Assembly: GCA_021204085.1 (NCBI GenBank)
Contig: JAJPZY010000116.1
Coordinates: forward strand, 1-36,811
Direction of reading: 5' to 3'
Length of the DNA: 36,811 bases
Origin: Clostridiales bacterium
Lineage (GTDB): Bacteria; Bacillota; Clostridia; Lachnospirales; Lachnospiraceae
Made by a program: the position numbers and the translations under genes. The notes below the pieces were generated by a model. It was not told where the DNA came from. It searched no databases and saw only the letters and a list, made by a program, of their open reading frames with translations. Shown here in pieces: positions 26,101 through 34,643 of the stretch. Positions within the stretch are counted from its first letter, which is position 1; every line of letters begins with the position of its first letter.

Positions 26101-27409
26101 TATTATCTTTGATGCGGATGCATTTCATATCCTGTCCGCCGATATCCAGGATGCAGTCAACCTCCGGATCAAAGAAGGCGGCTGCGGTATAGTGAGCAAT
26201 GGTCTCAACTTCGCCGTCATCCAGCATCAGCGCGGCTTTTACAAGAGCCTCACCGTAACCGGTAGAGCAGGAGGATACGATGTGAGCATCTTCCGGGAGC
26301 AGGCGGTAAAGTTCCTTTAAAGACAGGATGGAAGTCGCCAGCGGGCTGCCGTTGTTGCTGCTGTAAAAGGAATATAACAGGCTGCCGTCCTCGCCGACCA
26401 GCGCAACCTTTGTCGTGGTTGAACCGGCGTCAATTCCGAGGTAACAGTTTCCCTTGTAGGTGGAAATATCCCCTTTTTTTACAGAAGCTCTGCTGTGCCG
26501 GGCCGTGAAAGCATCGTAATCCGCCTGATCTTTAAAGAGTGGCTCCATACGCTCGACTTCAAATTCCATATGCAGTTCGCCGGAAAGCTTGTTCATAAGG
26601 TCTTCCAGCGTAATCTGATTCTCTTCCTTATAATTCATAGCGGAACCGATCGCTGCGAAAAGGTGGGAATTCTCCGGAACGATGGTGTGTTCGTCATCCA
26701 GCTTCAGCGTTCGGATGAAAGCCACTTTAAGCTCTGATAAAAAGTGAAGCGGACCGCCCAGGAAAGCCACGTGTCCGCGGATCGGTTTGCCGCAGGCAAG
26801 CCCGCTGATGGTCTGGTTTACCACGGCCTGAAAAATGGATGCAGCCAGATCCTCCCGCGTTGCCCCTTCATTGATCAGCGGCTGAATATCAGATTTTGCA
26901 AAAACACCGCAGCGGGCAGCAATCGGATAAAGCGCCTTATAATTTTTTGCATACTCATTCAATCCGCTGGCATCCGTCTGAATCAGGGAGGCCATCTGGT
27001 CAATAAAGGATCCGGTGCCTCCGGCACAGATGCCGTTCATGCGCTGCTCGACATTGCCGCCTTCAAAATAAATGATTTTGGCATCTTCACCGCCCAGCTC
27101 GATGGCTACATCCGTCTGCGGCGCGTAGTGCTCAAGCGCGGTGGATACGGAAATTACTTCCTGAACGAAAGGAACTTCCAGATGTTTTGCAAGTGTCAGG
27201 CCGCCGGAACCGGTAATCATGGGGCTTAAGCGAATCTGTCCGAGCTTGTCATGGGCTTTGGACAGAAGATCCGACAGTGTCTCCCGGATATTGGCAAAAT
27301 GGCGTTCGTAATCTGAAAACAGGAGGTTATCCTCCTGATCCAAAATAGCTATTTTAACTGTGGTGGAACCGATATCGATTCCGAGTTTATGTAGGGAAGA
27401 ATTTGTCAT
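23159..27409 (-). CDS. Giant 2-hydroxyacyl-CoA dehydratase activase-like protein (two ATPase domains, DUF2229 and dehydratase-like C-terminus)
   Basis: The 1416-residue protein has two ASKHA-type BcrAD/BadFG ATPase domains in tandem, at about 10-265 ([29 protein letters not shown]) and about 322-590 ([27 protein letters not shown]). A cysteine cluster ([15 protein letters not shown]) is near 630, then a DUF2229-like region ([19 protein letters not shown]) and a C-terminal region resembling dehydratase subunits, with [23 protein letters not shown] and CRYCREM. Small activases use ATP to drive an electron into 2-hydroxyacyl-CoA dehydratases; the role of these fused forms is not established. Start ATG 27409 has AAGGTGA 8 nt upstream; GTG 27421 overlaps that site. 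A strong promoter precedes it. Confidence 0.9.
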   Translation of the reverse strand: MTNSSLHKLGIDIGSTTVKIAILDQEDNLLFSDYERHFANIRETLSDLLSKAHDKLGQIRLSPMITGSGGLTLAKHLEVPFVQEVISVSTALEHYAPQTDVAIELGGEDAKIIYFEGGNVEQRMNGICAGGTGSFIDQMASLIQTDASGLNEYAKNYKALYPIAARCGVFAKSDIQPLINEGATREDLAASIFQAVVNQTISGLACGKPIRGHVAFLGGPLHFLSELKVAFIRTLKLDDEHTIVPENSHLFAAIGSAMNYKEENQITLEDLMNKLSGELHMEFEVERMEPLFKDQADYDAFTARHSRASVKKGDISTYKGNCYLGIDAGSTTTKVALVGEDGSLLYSFYSSNNGSPLATSILSLKELYRLLPEDAHIVSSCSTGYGEALVKAALMLDDGEVETIAHYTAAAFFDPEVDCILDIGGQDMKCIRIKDNTVDSVQLNEACSSGCGSFIETFAKSLNYSVEDFAKEALFAQHPIDLGTRCTVFMNSKVKQAQKEGATVADISSGLAYSVIKNALFKVIKLSDPDQLGKHIVVQGGTFYNDAVLKSFESISGREAVRPDIAGIMGAFGAALIARERYEGQPSTMLSIDEINKLEFSTKLARCGRCTNNCLLTINRFSGGRQYITGNRCERALGKEKNKENIPNLFEYKLKRYFDYEPLPETEATRGTLGLPRVLNIYEDYPFWAILFKELKFHLVLSPTSTRKIYEMGIESIPSESECYPAKLAHGHISWLIEHSVQTIFYPCISYERNEFKDAGNNYNCPIVTSYAENIKNNVDEINSGKIRLVNPFLALTDEKILTDRLTVILKEEFNISETESKPAIHKAWEELASARRDMQKMGEQTLQWMEENHRRGIVLAGRPYHIDPEINHGIPELITSYGFAVLTEDSVSHLKPVERPLLVLDQWMYHSRLYAAAQFVKTREDLDLIQLNSFGCGLDAITTDEVSDILTKSGKIYTCLKIDEVNNLGAARIRIRSLIAAIRTREKHHTERKIVSAAYDRVLFTEEMRRTYTILAPQMSPVHFDLLEPAFKASGYNLVVLGNDNRNAVNAGLKYVNNDACYPSLISVGMIMDAVTSGKYDTDHLAIIMTQTGGGCRASNYVGFIRRALEKAGYPQIPVISLNLSSLESNSGFKINFSLAQRGVYCLVFGDILMKCIYATRPYEAEPGTTDAVHQKWVKKITDFVSTDRTISHRKYCRYCREMVADFDAIPRRDIVKPKVGIVGEILVKFMPLANNYLAELLESEGAEPVVPDLIDFFLYCFYNTKFKVDNLGFKSKSWRRAKLGIWGVEFLRKPASKALAKSKHFSPPASIYETAENAKDIVSLGNQTGEGWFLTGEMVELIHSGVNNIVCCQPFACLPNHIVGKGVIKELRHHYPKSNIVAIDFDPGASEVNQLNRIKLMLSTAQKNLQKPTA

Positions 27410-27462
27410 ATTGTCATTCACCTTTTGTAAATTTCTTCTGTTCTTTTTAATTCCGGTTTCAT

Positions 27463-27491
27463 ATTATACGACAGGAAATTTGAAATGACAA
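27463..27491 (-). promoter_or_regulatory. Promoter of the activase-like gene
   Basis: On the minus strand TTGTCA (27486-27491) and a perfect TATAAT (27463-27468) are 17 bp apart. Start of transcription near 27456 gives a leader of about 47 nt. It is divergent from the LysM gene promoter. Confidence 0.8.
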
Positions 27492-27530
27492 GGTGTTTTA
27501 CAGATTGTTTATGATTGTGATTTGTCTCGT

Positions 27531-27559
27531 TTGCATTCATTCTGTCATATCCTGATAAT
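27531..27559 (+). promoter_or_regulatory. Candidate promoter of the LysM gene
   Basis: TTGCAT (27531-27536) and GATAAT (27554-27559) are 17 bp apart. The leader would be about 26 nt and contains the ribosome binding site GGAGAAG. Confidence 0.55.
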
Positions 27560-27591
27560 ATGAGACCATATGAATTTTGGAGAAGATTGTT

Positions 27592-27906
27592 ATGTATGAA
27601 AATGGAAGGAAAGAAAAGTTTTTCAATCCGGATATGGAGGGAATGGATACAGTTCGGAATCAGATGTGGGAGGAACAAATGTTTGAGAGTCGGAAATTTG
27701 AACAAACGGGAAAGTGCAGGGATTACATGGGAAATTCCTGCGAAACAGGTTTCATCCATGTGATTCAGCCGGGAGATACGCTGTATCTTCTCGCGCAGAA
27801 GTATCATGTAAGCGTTTCGGACATTATGTACAAAAATCCTTATACAAATGTTTATCATCTGCGCCCGGGAGATGAGCTTTGTATTCCGGTTTTATCAAAG
27901 AAATAA
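27592..27906 (+). CDS. Small LysM domain protein
   Basis: The 104-residue protein has one LysM domain at its C-terminus (about 56-100): HVIQPGDTLYLLAQKY, then DIMYKNP and LRPGDELCIPV. LysM binds N-acetylglucosamine-containing glycans such as peptidoglycan. There is no signal peptide or membrane segment, and the N-terminal 50 residues are charged and Met/Glu-rich. Export by another route, release on lysis, or a spore-coat role as for other leaderless LysM proteins are all possible. GGAGAAG lies 6 nt before the ATG; a TTG at 27577 would overlap that site. The gene seems to be transcribed from its own short promoter region. Confidence 0.8.
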   Translation: MYENGRKEKFFNPDMEGMDTVRNQMWEEQMFESRKFEQTGKCRDYMGNSCETGFIHVIQPGDTLYLLAQKYHVSVSDIMYKNPYTNVYHLRPGDELCIPVLSKK

Positions 27907-27994
27907 TGGTTTTTTTCGATCTCCTCAAGTTTTGAAGGGGTTGTGCAAAAGTAACAATGGCGGTGACAGCATTGAAGAATGTGATTTCTGGATG

Positions 27995-28024
27995 TTGACA
28001 AAGAAAAAAGACAGGGATTATAAT
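27995..28024 (+). promoter_or_regulatory. Consensus promoter of the rhomboid-like gene
   Basis: Perfect TTGACA (27995-28000) and perfect TATAAT (28019-28024) are separated by 18 bp. The transcript should begin near 28031, 41 nt before the start codon. No terminator is seen between this gene and glnS, so it may drive both. Confidence 0.85.
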
Positions 28025-28071
28025 GAATGAACGTTAGCGACTTGTGAATCACGGCAAAACAGGAGAGAGCA

Positions 28072-28908
28072 ATGCGATTGATAGACAAAATGGAACGTAA
28101 ACTTGGCAGATTTGCCATTCCCGGATTGATGAAGTATGTTATCGCCTGCTATATTATCGGGTATGTAATTGAATTTGCAATGCCCAATGTGTTATCTTAT
28201 CTGACACTTGAACCGTATATGATTTTTCATTACGGGCAGGTGTGGCGCCTGATCTCGTGGGTACTCATCCCGCCGTCCGGTTCGAACATTATTTTTTATA
28301 TCATTATGCTGGTATTATATTATCAGTTGGGTACCGTGCTGGAGCAGACGTGGGGAACCTTCCGGTTTAATCTTTATATTTTTGAAGGTATTCTTTTCAC
28401 GATTCTGGGTGCGCTGCTGCTGTATGTGATCTATGGCGTCAATACGCCGATTTCCATAGGGGGCAGCTTCAGCACTTACTATATTAATATGACGATATTC
28501 CTCGCTTTTGCAGTCTGCTATCCGGATATGCGGGTGATGCTGTATTTCATCATCCCGGTGAAGATGAAATGGATGGCAATTGTTTATGCGGTATTGATCG
28601 GCTATTCTTTTGTAGAGAGTTCATGGCCGGGGCGTGTGGCAATCTTCGCTTCCATTCTGAATTTCCTGATCTTTTTTGCGACGACGCGCCATATGGCCTC
28701 CTCGCCGCGGGATATCAGGAGACGCCGCAATTTCAAAAAACAGGTGCATCAGTCGAGAACAACCACCGGCGGTGCGATTCACAAGTGTGCGATCTGCGGC
28801 CGGACAGAGCTGGATGATCCGAACCTGCAGTTTCGGTATTGTTCAAAGTGCAGGGGCAATTTTGAATACTGTCAGGATCACCTGTTTACGCATAAACACG
28901 TGGAGTAA
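28072..28908 (+). CDS. Rhomboid-like membrane protein with C-terminal zinc ribbon, probably not a protease
   Basis: The 278-residue protein has about six membrane segments between residues 20 and 212 with a rhomboid-type layout (YGQVWRLISWVLIPPSG, then YYQLGTVLEQTWGTFRFNLY). Where rhomboid proteases have GxSGA in the fourth helix, this has GGSFSTYY, and the last helix (AIFASILNFLIFF) has no histidine. It therefore probably lacks the Ser-His dyad. The cytoplasmic tail is basic (RRRRNFKKQ) and ends in a zinc-ribbon-like cluster with C239, C242, C257, C260 and C267. The role may be membrane-protein binding or quality control rather than cleavage. AGGAGAG lies upstream of the ATG. Confidence 0.8.
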   Translation: MRLIDKMERKLGRFAIPGLMKYVIACYIIGYVIEFAMPNVLSYLTLEPYMIFHYGQVWRLISWVLIPPSGSNIIFYIIMLVLYYQLGTVLEQTWGTFRFNLYIFEGILFTILGALLLYVIYGVNTPISIGGSFSTYYINMTIFLAFAVCYPDMRVMLYFIIPVKMKWMAIVYAVLIGYSFVESSWPGRVAIFASILNFLIFFATTRHMASSPRDIRRRRNFKKQVHQSRTTTGGAIHKCAICGRTELDDPNLQFRYCSKCRGNFEYCQDHLFTHKHVE

Positions 28909-28987
28909 GCAGCTGAAGGATGCTGCCGCAGAGCGCAGCGCAGGGAGCAGTTGAGAAAAATTTTATAAAGGGAAATGGTACAGGTAC

Positions 28988-30658
28988 ATGGAGAACGAAA
29001 CAATTTCAAGGAACTTTATTGAACAAATAATAGACAAAGATATTGCGGAGGGGAACTGTGAGACGGTTTGCACCCGTTTTCCACCGGAACCGAACGGTTA
29101 TCTGCACATCGGTCACGCCAAGTCCATACTTTTAAACTACGGACTTGCGCAGGAGTACGGCGGAAAATTTAATATGCGTTTTGATGATACGAACCCGACA
29201 AAAGAAAAAGAGGAGTTTGTAGAATCCATCAAAGCGGATATCGAGTGGCTTGGTGCAGACTGGGAGGATCGTCTGTTTTTTGCATCGGATTATTTCGGGA
29301 AAATGTATGAAGCGGTAGTGACCCTGATTAAAAAGGGCAAGGCTTATGTCTGCGATCTGACACCGGAGGAGATTCGGGAATACCGTGGTACATTGACTGA
29401 ACCGGGAAAGAACAGTCCTTACCGTGACCGCAGTGTAGAAGAGAACCTTGAGTTGTTTGAGAATATGAAAAACGGCGTCTATGCAGACGGTGAGAAGGTT
29501 CTCCGCGCGAAGATTGATATGGCTTCGCCGAATATTAATATGAGAGATCCGATTATCTACCGGGTCGCGCACATGAATCATCATCGTACCGGCGATGCCT
29601 GGTGCATATATCCCATGTACGATTTTGCTCATCCGTTGGAGGACGCCTTTGAGGGTGTCACTCATTCGATCTGCACGCTGGAATTTGAGGATCATCGTCC
29701 GCTTTATGACTGGGTGGTTCGCGAAGTCGGATTTGAGCATCCGCCGAAACAGATTGAATTTGCCAAATTGTATCTGACGAATGTGGTGACAGGGAAACGT
29801 TATATCAAGAAACTGGTTGAGGAGGGTATTGTCGACGGATGGGATGATCCCCGCCTGGTCTCCATCGCGGCTCTGCGCAGACGCGGTTTTACACCTTCTT
29901 CTATTAAAAAGTTTGTAGAGCTCTGCGGGGTTTCGAAGAGCCAGAGTTCCGTGGATTATGCGATGCTTGAGTATTGCATCCGGGAGGATCTGAAGATGAC
30001 AGCGCCGCGCGCCATGGCAGTATTGGATCCGGTGAAGCTCGTGATTGACAATTACCCGGAGGGACAGACGGAGGAACTGGAGATCGATAATAATATGGAA
30101 AATCCTGATCTTGGCAGCCGTATGGTTCCGTTTAGCCGGGAGTTGTATATTGAACGGGAAGACTTTATGGTTGAACCCCCGAAAAAGTACCGCCGTTTGT
30201 ATCCGGGCAATGAAGTGCGTCTGATGAATGCTTATTTTGTTACCTGTACCGGATACGAGACAGATGAGGACGGAAATGTATCCGTAGTACATTGCACTTA
30301 TGATCCCGAAAGCCGCGGCGGAAACAGTCCGGACGGACGGAAGGTGCGGGGTACTATTCACTGGGCGGATGCGGCAACTGCAATTCAGGCGGAGGTACGC
30401 CTTTACGAGAATATTATCGATGAGGAAAAGGGCGTTTATAATGAGGATGGAAGTCTGAATCTGAACCCGAACTCTCTGACGGTATTAAAGAACTGTTATG
30501 TGGAGCCTTCCCTCTTGACGGCGAAGAAGTATGACAGTTTCCAGTTTGTGCGGAATGGCTTTTTCTGCGTGGATGCGAAGGATTCCGCGGAGAATGCCCC
30601 GGTATTCAACCGTATTGTATCGCTGAAGAGCTCATACAAAATTCCCGCACAGGTATAA
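28988..30658 (+). CDS. glnS: Glutaminyl-tRNA synthetase
   Basis: GlnRS charges tRNA-Gln directly with glutamine. The 556-residue protein has [15 protein letters not shown] with HIGH at 40-43, [17 protein letters not shown], and the GlnRS-specific GWDDPRL block. The KMSKS-equivalent loop reads [10 protein letters not shown] (residues 266-275), keeping the lysine. The C-terminal part is the beta-barrel anticodon-binding domain (about 340-550). Many Firmicutes lack GlnRS and make Gln-tRNA through GatCAB; clostridia that have GlnRS are thought to have acquired it. No strong ribosome binding site is seen (GGG 11-17 nt upstream, AGGT adjacent). A terminator follows. Confidence 0.96.
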   Translation: MENETISRNFIEQIIDKDIAEGNCETVCTRFPPEPNGYLHIGHAKSILLNYGLAQEYGGKFNMRFDDTNPTKEKEEFVESIKADIEWLGADWEDRLFFASDYFGKMYEAVVTLIKKGKAYVCDLTPEEIREYRGTLTEPGKNSPYRDRSVEENLELFENMKNGVYADGEKVLRAKIDMASPNINMRDPIIYRVAHMNHHRTGDAWCIYPMYDFAHPLEDAFEGVTHSICTLEFEDHRPLYDWVVREVGFEHPPKQIEFAKLYLTNVVTGKRYIKKLVEEGIVDGWDDPRLVSIAALRRRGFTPSSIKKFVELCGVSKSQSSVDYAMLEYCIREDLKMTAPRAMAVLDPVKLVIDNYPEGQTEELEIDNNMENPDLGSRMVPFSRELYIEREDFMVEPPKKYRRLYPGNEVRLMNAYFVTCTGYETDEDGNVSVVHCTYDPESRGGNSPDGRKVRGTIHWADAATAIQAEVRLYENIIDEEKGVYNEDGSLNLNPNSLTVLKNCYVEPSLLTAKKYDSFQFVRNGFFCVDAKDSAENAPVFNRIVSLKSSYKIPAQV

Positions 30659-30712
30659 GCGGTTCGGATTCCCGAAGAAAGATTTAGTAATTAAGAATGA
30701 TAGAATTACATT

Positions 30713-30748
30713 CAGGGCTGTCATATGCGACAGCCCTGTTGTTTCTTT
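30713..30748 (+). terminator. Rho-independent terminator after glnS
   Basis: CAGGGCTGTC (30713-30722) pairs perfectly with GACAGCCCTG (30729-30738) around a 6-nt loop, followed by a T-rich tail (30739-30748). Confidence 0.88.
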
Positions 30749-30811
30749 AATATGAAGATCGGGATCTTTTAAAATGACAGTTTTTCCGGGACCGGAGATC
30801 CGAAATATCTT

Positions 30812-32005
30812 CTATCTGGTTTCAAGCAAATCCCTGAAGAAAGTGTCTAATTCTTCTTTGGTGTCGAAGGTAGCCATATAGATATTGTTTCCCATAGCGG
30901 CGGAGAGTGCCTCCGGCAGGCGGGCGGTCATTTTCAGATGATCGCCGTATTTCTCAATAATCTCTTCGTGAGAAAGGACGTAGTCTTTATAATCTCTGAG
31001 ACCGGCAAATCCGCAGTAGTGATATCCGCCGATTTCTTTTTCGGTGTGATCGAAGGCAACCATATCCGCCCAGATTTTGTAGACATCCGTTTCGCGGGCA
31101 AAGTTGATCATATCAGGGGTAAAACCGCCGCAGGGGCGCATATTTACTTCAAGAGCCATGATGGTCCCTTTTTTTCCGATGCCTTCGTGATCTGTCAGGA
31201 GGCGGAAAAATTCAAAGTGTACAAAGCGGCTCTTCACGCCAAAGCTCTTTACGGTATCACGGCCGGCTTTTTTTGTATCCTCAGCCAGATTCTTTTCAAT
31301 ATAGAAAATGGCATCGTCGCCGTAGTTGACACTGTCCATGATAGAAATGGGCGTACAGTTTCCGGTTTCAAAGATCGGCTCGCCGTGTGAGTCAATAATC
31401 GCGTCGTAAGAGTTGATCTCTGCATTGATGAACTCTTCCATAATGTAAGATACATCCGGTTCTTTTTCTTCAAAGAAGGCATTCAGTTCCGCGTCGTTTT
31501 CCAGTTTATATATATGAGAAGCGCCCACACCGTTATCCGGTTTCACGATAACCGGGTAACCAACAGTCTTAATGAAATCCTGACATTTCTTCACGGTATC
31601 CACCAGATGGTAGCGCGCAACGGGTATGCCGGCTTTTTCGTAATACTTTTTCATTTTTGATTTGTATTTGATCCGGGGAAGATCCTTCTCCTGGAAACCG
31701 GTACGAATATTGAAATCAGTGCGGAGTTTTGCATCCTGTTCCAGCCAATATTCGTTGTTGGATTCAATAAAATCAATACGACCGTACTTGAAAGCGAAAA
31801 ATGCAACAGCCCGGTATACTTCATCGTAGTCTTCGAGGCTGTTTACCTTATAATACTCATTCAGGCTTTCTTTTAATTCGGGCAGCAGCTCATTATAAGG
31901 CTGGTCGCCGATACCGAGGACGTTCAGTCCGTTGTTTTTCAGTTCCCGACAGAACTGCCAGTAGTTTGTCGGAAAGTTGGGTGAAATGAAAATAACATTT
32001 TTCAT
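30812..32005 (-). CDS. ATP-grasp family protein, unknown substrate
   Basis: The 397-residue protein has a full ATP-grasp layout: an N-terminal preATP-grasp domain (MKNVIFISPNFPTNYWQF), the phosphate-binding region YPVIVKPDNGVGASH at about 150-165, EEFINAEINSYDA, and the metal-binding E-x-N-x-R block ALEVNMRPCGGFTPDM near 290. Such enzymes form a carboxyl phosphate and join it to an amine or thiol, as in amino acid ligases and carbamoyl phosphate synthase. The substrates cannot be read from sequence. AAGGAG lies 8 nt before the ATG. It is 105 nt downstream of the esterase gene on the same strand with no terminator between, implying a shared transcript and perhaps a joint pathway. Confidence 0.85.
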   Translation of the reverse strand: MKNVIFISPNFPTNYWQFCRELKNNGLNVLGIGDQPYNELLPELKESLNEYYKVNSLEDYDEVYRAVAFFAFKYGRIDFIESNNEYWLEQDAKLRTDFNIRTGFQEKDLPRIKYKSKMKKYYEKAGIPVARYHLVDTVKKCQDFIKTVGYPVIVKPDNGVGASHIYKLENDAELNAFFEEKEPDVSYIMEEFINAEINSYDAIIDSHGEPIFETGNCTPISIMDSVNYGDDAIFYIEKNLAEDTKKAGRDTVKSFGVKSRFVHFEFFRLLTDHEGIGKKGTIMALEVNMRPCGGFTPDMINFARETDVYKIWADMVAFDHTEKEIGGYHYCGFAGLRDYKDYVLSHEEIIEKYGDHLKMTARLPEALSAAMGNNIYMATFDTKEELDTFFRDLLETR

Positions 32006-32110
32006 AGTGAAGATCTCCTTTTATCAATGTATTCTATATTCTCTTGTTGTTATGTTGTTTATTCTCTGCAGCGAACGCCGCTTTTTCCTGATTTTTCGTA
32101 TTTTATCGCT

Positions 32111-32866
32111 CTATTCCTGCTCAAGCAGCCACGGAACGAAGTATTCTACCTGTTTGTACCACCATGGCCAGTCATGATTTACGTCCCATCCCCAGATATC
32201 TACCCATACGGGAATGCCCTTGGATTCCAGAATTTCTTTGATGCGGCGGGTGGTGTCGGGCTGTTCCCAGGCACCCTGTCCGCAGCAGATCACTGCTTTT
32301 CGCTCGCGGTATAAATCCATATAGGGGTGGTCTGCCGGGAAATTACTCAGGTAATCAACCGGAGAATTGGCGTAGACCAGATCGTCCATATAATCACCGA
32401 ATCCGTATTGGGTACTGTAAATGCCGCTGAGTGCCAGCAGTCCGTCAAAAAGATCCGGCCGTCTGAAATACAGGTTTGCCGCATGCGTTGCGCCGAGACT
32501 GCAGCCGAAGGCAATGACGCCGCGGGGACGACAGCCGCCGTTACGCTCAGCAGTCATATCGAACATAAAGGGAACCATCTCATCGGTAATGTATCGGATC
32601 CAGTCCTCGTGCCGGCAGATTCGCTGCCGGGGATCCGCGCCGGAGGAATATGTTTCTGCATCAATCGTATCAATGGAAAAAATCATTACCTGTCCGGATT
32701 CGAGGTAAGGAGCCCAGTAATCTGTCATGTTAAAATTTTCAAAATCGACAAACCGTCCATCCTGACAGGGAATATAAAGTACGGGGTGTCCTGCGTGACC
32801 GTAAACTTTGCATTCCATATCTCTGCCAAGGGCGGGGCTGAACTCTTTAAAGTATTGTATTTCCAT
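32111..32866 (-). CDS. Esterase, alpha/beta hydrolase fold
   Basis: The 251-residue protein resembles the putative esterase family (esterase D/FrsA-like). The nucleophile elbow is GCSLGA with Ser123. An aspartate and a histidine needed for the triad are present near the C-terminus (WDVNHDWPWW). No signal peptide is visible, so it should act in the cytoplasm. The substrate is unknown. AAAGGAT lies about 9 nt before the ATG, and a promoter precedes it. Genes for this esterase type and an ATP-grasp enzyme side by side suggest that one makes or activates a product that the other hydrolyses or modifies (inference). Confidence 0.85.
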   Translation of the reverse strand: MEIQYFKEFSPALGRDMECKVYGHAGHPVLYIPCQDGRFVDFENFNMTDYWAPYLESGQVMIFSIDTIDAETYSSGADPRQRICRHEDWIRYITDEMVPFMFDMTAERNGGCRPRGVIAFGCSLGATHAANLYFRRPDLFDGLLALSGIYSTQYGFGDYMDDLVYANSPVDYLSNFPADHPYMDLYRERKAVICCGQGAWEQPDTTRRIKEILESKGIPVWVDIWGWDVNHDWPWWYKQVEYFVPWLLEQE

Positions 32867-32911
32867 AATTATAATATCCTTTCTGAAAATAAAGAATTGC
32901 TTTTCCGCTTT

Positions 32912-32940
32912 AATATATCACAGAGAGACTTTCTTGGCAA
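32912..32940 (-). promoter_or_regulatory. Promoter of the esterase/ATP-grasp pair
   Basis: On the minus strand TTGCCA (32935-32940) and TATATT (32912-32917) are 17 bp apart. The transcript begins near 32905, about 39 nt before the esterase start codon. Confidence 0.65.
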
Positions 32941-33013
32941 ATCATTCCGGATATAAATTGCAGCGAAAATGAAAAATGATCGGTCAGTACCATCGGCTTT
33001 TCTAAAATTTCAG

Positions 33014-33042
33014 TTGTTTCCGGGGTGTTTGGATGATATACT
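33014..33042 (+). promoter_or_regulatory. Candidate promoter of the homocysteine methyltransferase-like gene
   Basis: TTGTTT (33014-33019) and TATACT (33037-33042) are separated by 17 bp. The leader of about 70 nt shows no recognisable SAM riboswitch or T-box. Confidence 0.6.
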
Positions 33043-33119
33043 ACAATAGAAATACATGAATAGGAGCATGGTGTTTTTATAAGTGAATCTGCAATGTCTT
33101 GCGGTTCTTATGAGAATCA

Positions 33120-34535
33120 ATGAGTGCGAATGATCGGGGAATTATGACAAAGAAAGAGTTTAAGGAATTTATTACTGGGAAAATCGTATATCTGGACGGC
33201 GCAACCGGTTCTAACATTCAGCGGGGAGGATTTCCGTCCGGTATCTGTCCCGAGCTTTGGATTACAGAGCATGAGGAGGCTTTGATTGAGCTGCAGAGGG
33301 AATATATAAAAGCCGGAAGTGATATTGTCTACGCGCCGACTTTTTCGGCGAATCGCGTGAAACTGAGCGAGTATGGACTGGAGGATCGCCTGAGAGAAAT
33401 CAATACAAAGCTTGTGGAAGCCAGCCGCCGCGCCGCGGAGGGAAAGGTGCTGGTAGCGGGAGATTTCACGATGACCGGCGCATTACTGGAGCCCCTGGGA
33501 GATCTGACCTTCGGGGAATTGTGTGAGATCTACCGCGAACAGATTTCTGCCGTCGTGGACGCGGGAGTTGATCTCCTGGTTATAGAGACAATGATGAGTC
33601 TTTCGGAAACCCGGGCGGCGGTGCTGGCGGCACGGGAAGTAAATCCTGATCTGCCGGTTCTGGCGACGCTGACTTTTACGGAATCCGGGAATACGCTGTA
33701 CGGCGCTTCGGCGGAATCTGCTGTGGTGGTCCTGCAGAGCCTGGGAGCGGATGCCGTGGGATTGAATTGTTCCGCCGGTCCGGACAAAATGATTGATGTT
33801 ATCCGGCGAATGAAAAAGGCAGCATTGGTTCCCGTGATTGCGAAACCAAATGCCGGATTGCCGCAGGTGGATGAGAACGGAGAAACGACATACAGTATGG
33901 ATGCAGATGCGTTTGCCGGTTATATGCGTGAAATTGTGAATGCAGGTGCCGGGATTCTGGGCGGGTGCTGCGGGACTACGCCGGCGTATATCGAAAGATT
34001 GTGTAAAGAGACGGCCGGTATTACTGATGAACCGTCACAGAAAGAGAATGACGGTCACGAAATTTCAGGTAAAAATCTGCGGAATCATGCATCGGCAATT
34101 TATCTCGCAAATGAGCGGAATATATTTGCTTTCGAGGAAGGACAGAAGCTGCAGGTGGGAGAAGGAATTGATTTCCGTACAGACAGTGATCTGTTCGAAG
34201 AGTATCAGAATGATATCTTTGATACGGCGGAAGATCTGGCCTTTGATCTTCAGGATGAGGAGGCGGATGCACTTCTTTTCTGTGCATCCGGATTCGATGA
34301 CGAGGCGGACATTCTTCTTTCGGTTATTACGGATGTGACCGGCGTTGTGCAGCTGCCGGCGGTTGTCGCATCGGCAAATCCCTCTGCTGTGGAACGGGTT
34401 TTACGTGAATATTCCGGCGTATTAGCCGTAATGCCGATGAGCGGGGATCCGGCTGTTAACAGGGAAATAGAAAACATGATAAAACTGTACGGTGCTAAAG
34501 TTCTGACTCTTGACAAAGAAATCAGATGTTGCTAG
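33120..34535 (+). CDS. Homocysteine S-methyltransferase domain protein with truncated MetH-like pterin domain
   Basis: Residues about 20-295 form a homocysteine S-methyltransferase barrel as in the first module of MetH: VYLDGATGSNIQ, the zinc-binding C217 (GLNCSAGP) and C283-C284 (GGCCGTTP). Residues about 310-471 resemble only the beginning of the MetH pterin-binding module (ANERNIF for GERIN, ALLFCASG, LPAVVASANPSAVERVLREYSG), then stop, and lack the rest of the folate and the cobalamin modules. So it is not a complete MetH. It may transfer methyl from a donor such as S-methylmethionine or with a separate corrinoid partner. Starts at 33120 (GAGAA upstream) and 33144 (GGGGA upstream) are both possible. 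Confidence 0.85.
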   Translation: MSANDRGIMTKKEFKEFITGKIVYLDGATGSNIQRGGFPSGICPELWITEHEEALIELQREYIKAGSDIVYAPTFSANRVKLSEYGLEDRLREINTKLVEASRRAAEGKVLVAGDFTMTGALLEPLGDLTFGELCEIYREQISAVVDAGVDLLVIETMMSLSETRAAVLAAREVNPDLPVLATLTFTESGNTLYGASAESAVVVLQSLGADAVGLNCSAGPDKMIDVIRRMKKAALVPVIAKPNAGLPQVDENGETTYSMDADAFAGYMREIVNAGAGILGGCCGTTPAYIERLCKETAGITDEPSQKENDGHEISGKNLRNHASAIYLANERNIFAFEEGQKLQVGEGIDFRTDSDLFEEYQNDIFDTAEDLAFDLQDEEADALLFCASGFDDEADILLSVITDVTGVVQLPAVVASANPSAVERVLREYSGVLAVMPMSGDPAVNREIENMIKLYGAKVLTLDKEIRCC

Positions 34536-34570
34536 AATGAGTAAAGTTTCGCTTGAGATGTTTTTTTGGG

Positions 34571-34604
34571 GGATTTCTGATTTGATCAGATTATTCAGAA
34601 ATCC
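34571..34604 (+). promoter_or_regulatory. Alternative hairpins in front of ilvN
   Basis: GGATTTCTGA (34571-34580) is perfectly complementary to TCAGAAATCC (34595-34604), 10 bp with a 14-nt loop. Within it TCTGA (34576-34580) can instead pair with TCAGA (34586-34590). The two forms exclude each other. No U tract follows, so it is not a terminator. A T7 run precedes it. It may be part of ilvN leader control. Confidence 0.4.
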
Positions 34605-34643
34605 GCGTAATGACATCAGGAGCAGTTTTATGGAGGCGTTAGC

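Noticed and set aside
29132-30361. Minus-strand open frame of 409 codons opposite glnS
   Set aside because: Despite its length it is antisense to an intact GlnRS, rich in His/Arg/Ile as expected of a reverse-complement shadow, and lacks a ribosome binding site.
30749-30811. Terminator for the ATP-grasp gene on the minus strand
   Set aside because: Only a 4-bp TCCG/CGGA stem before an A/T-rich stretch was found, too weak to call.
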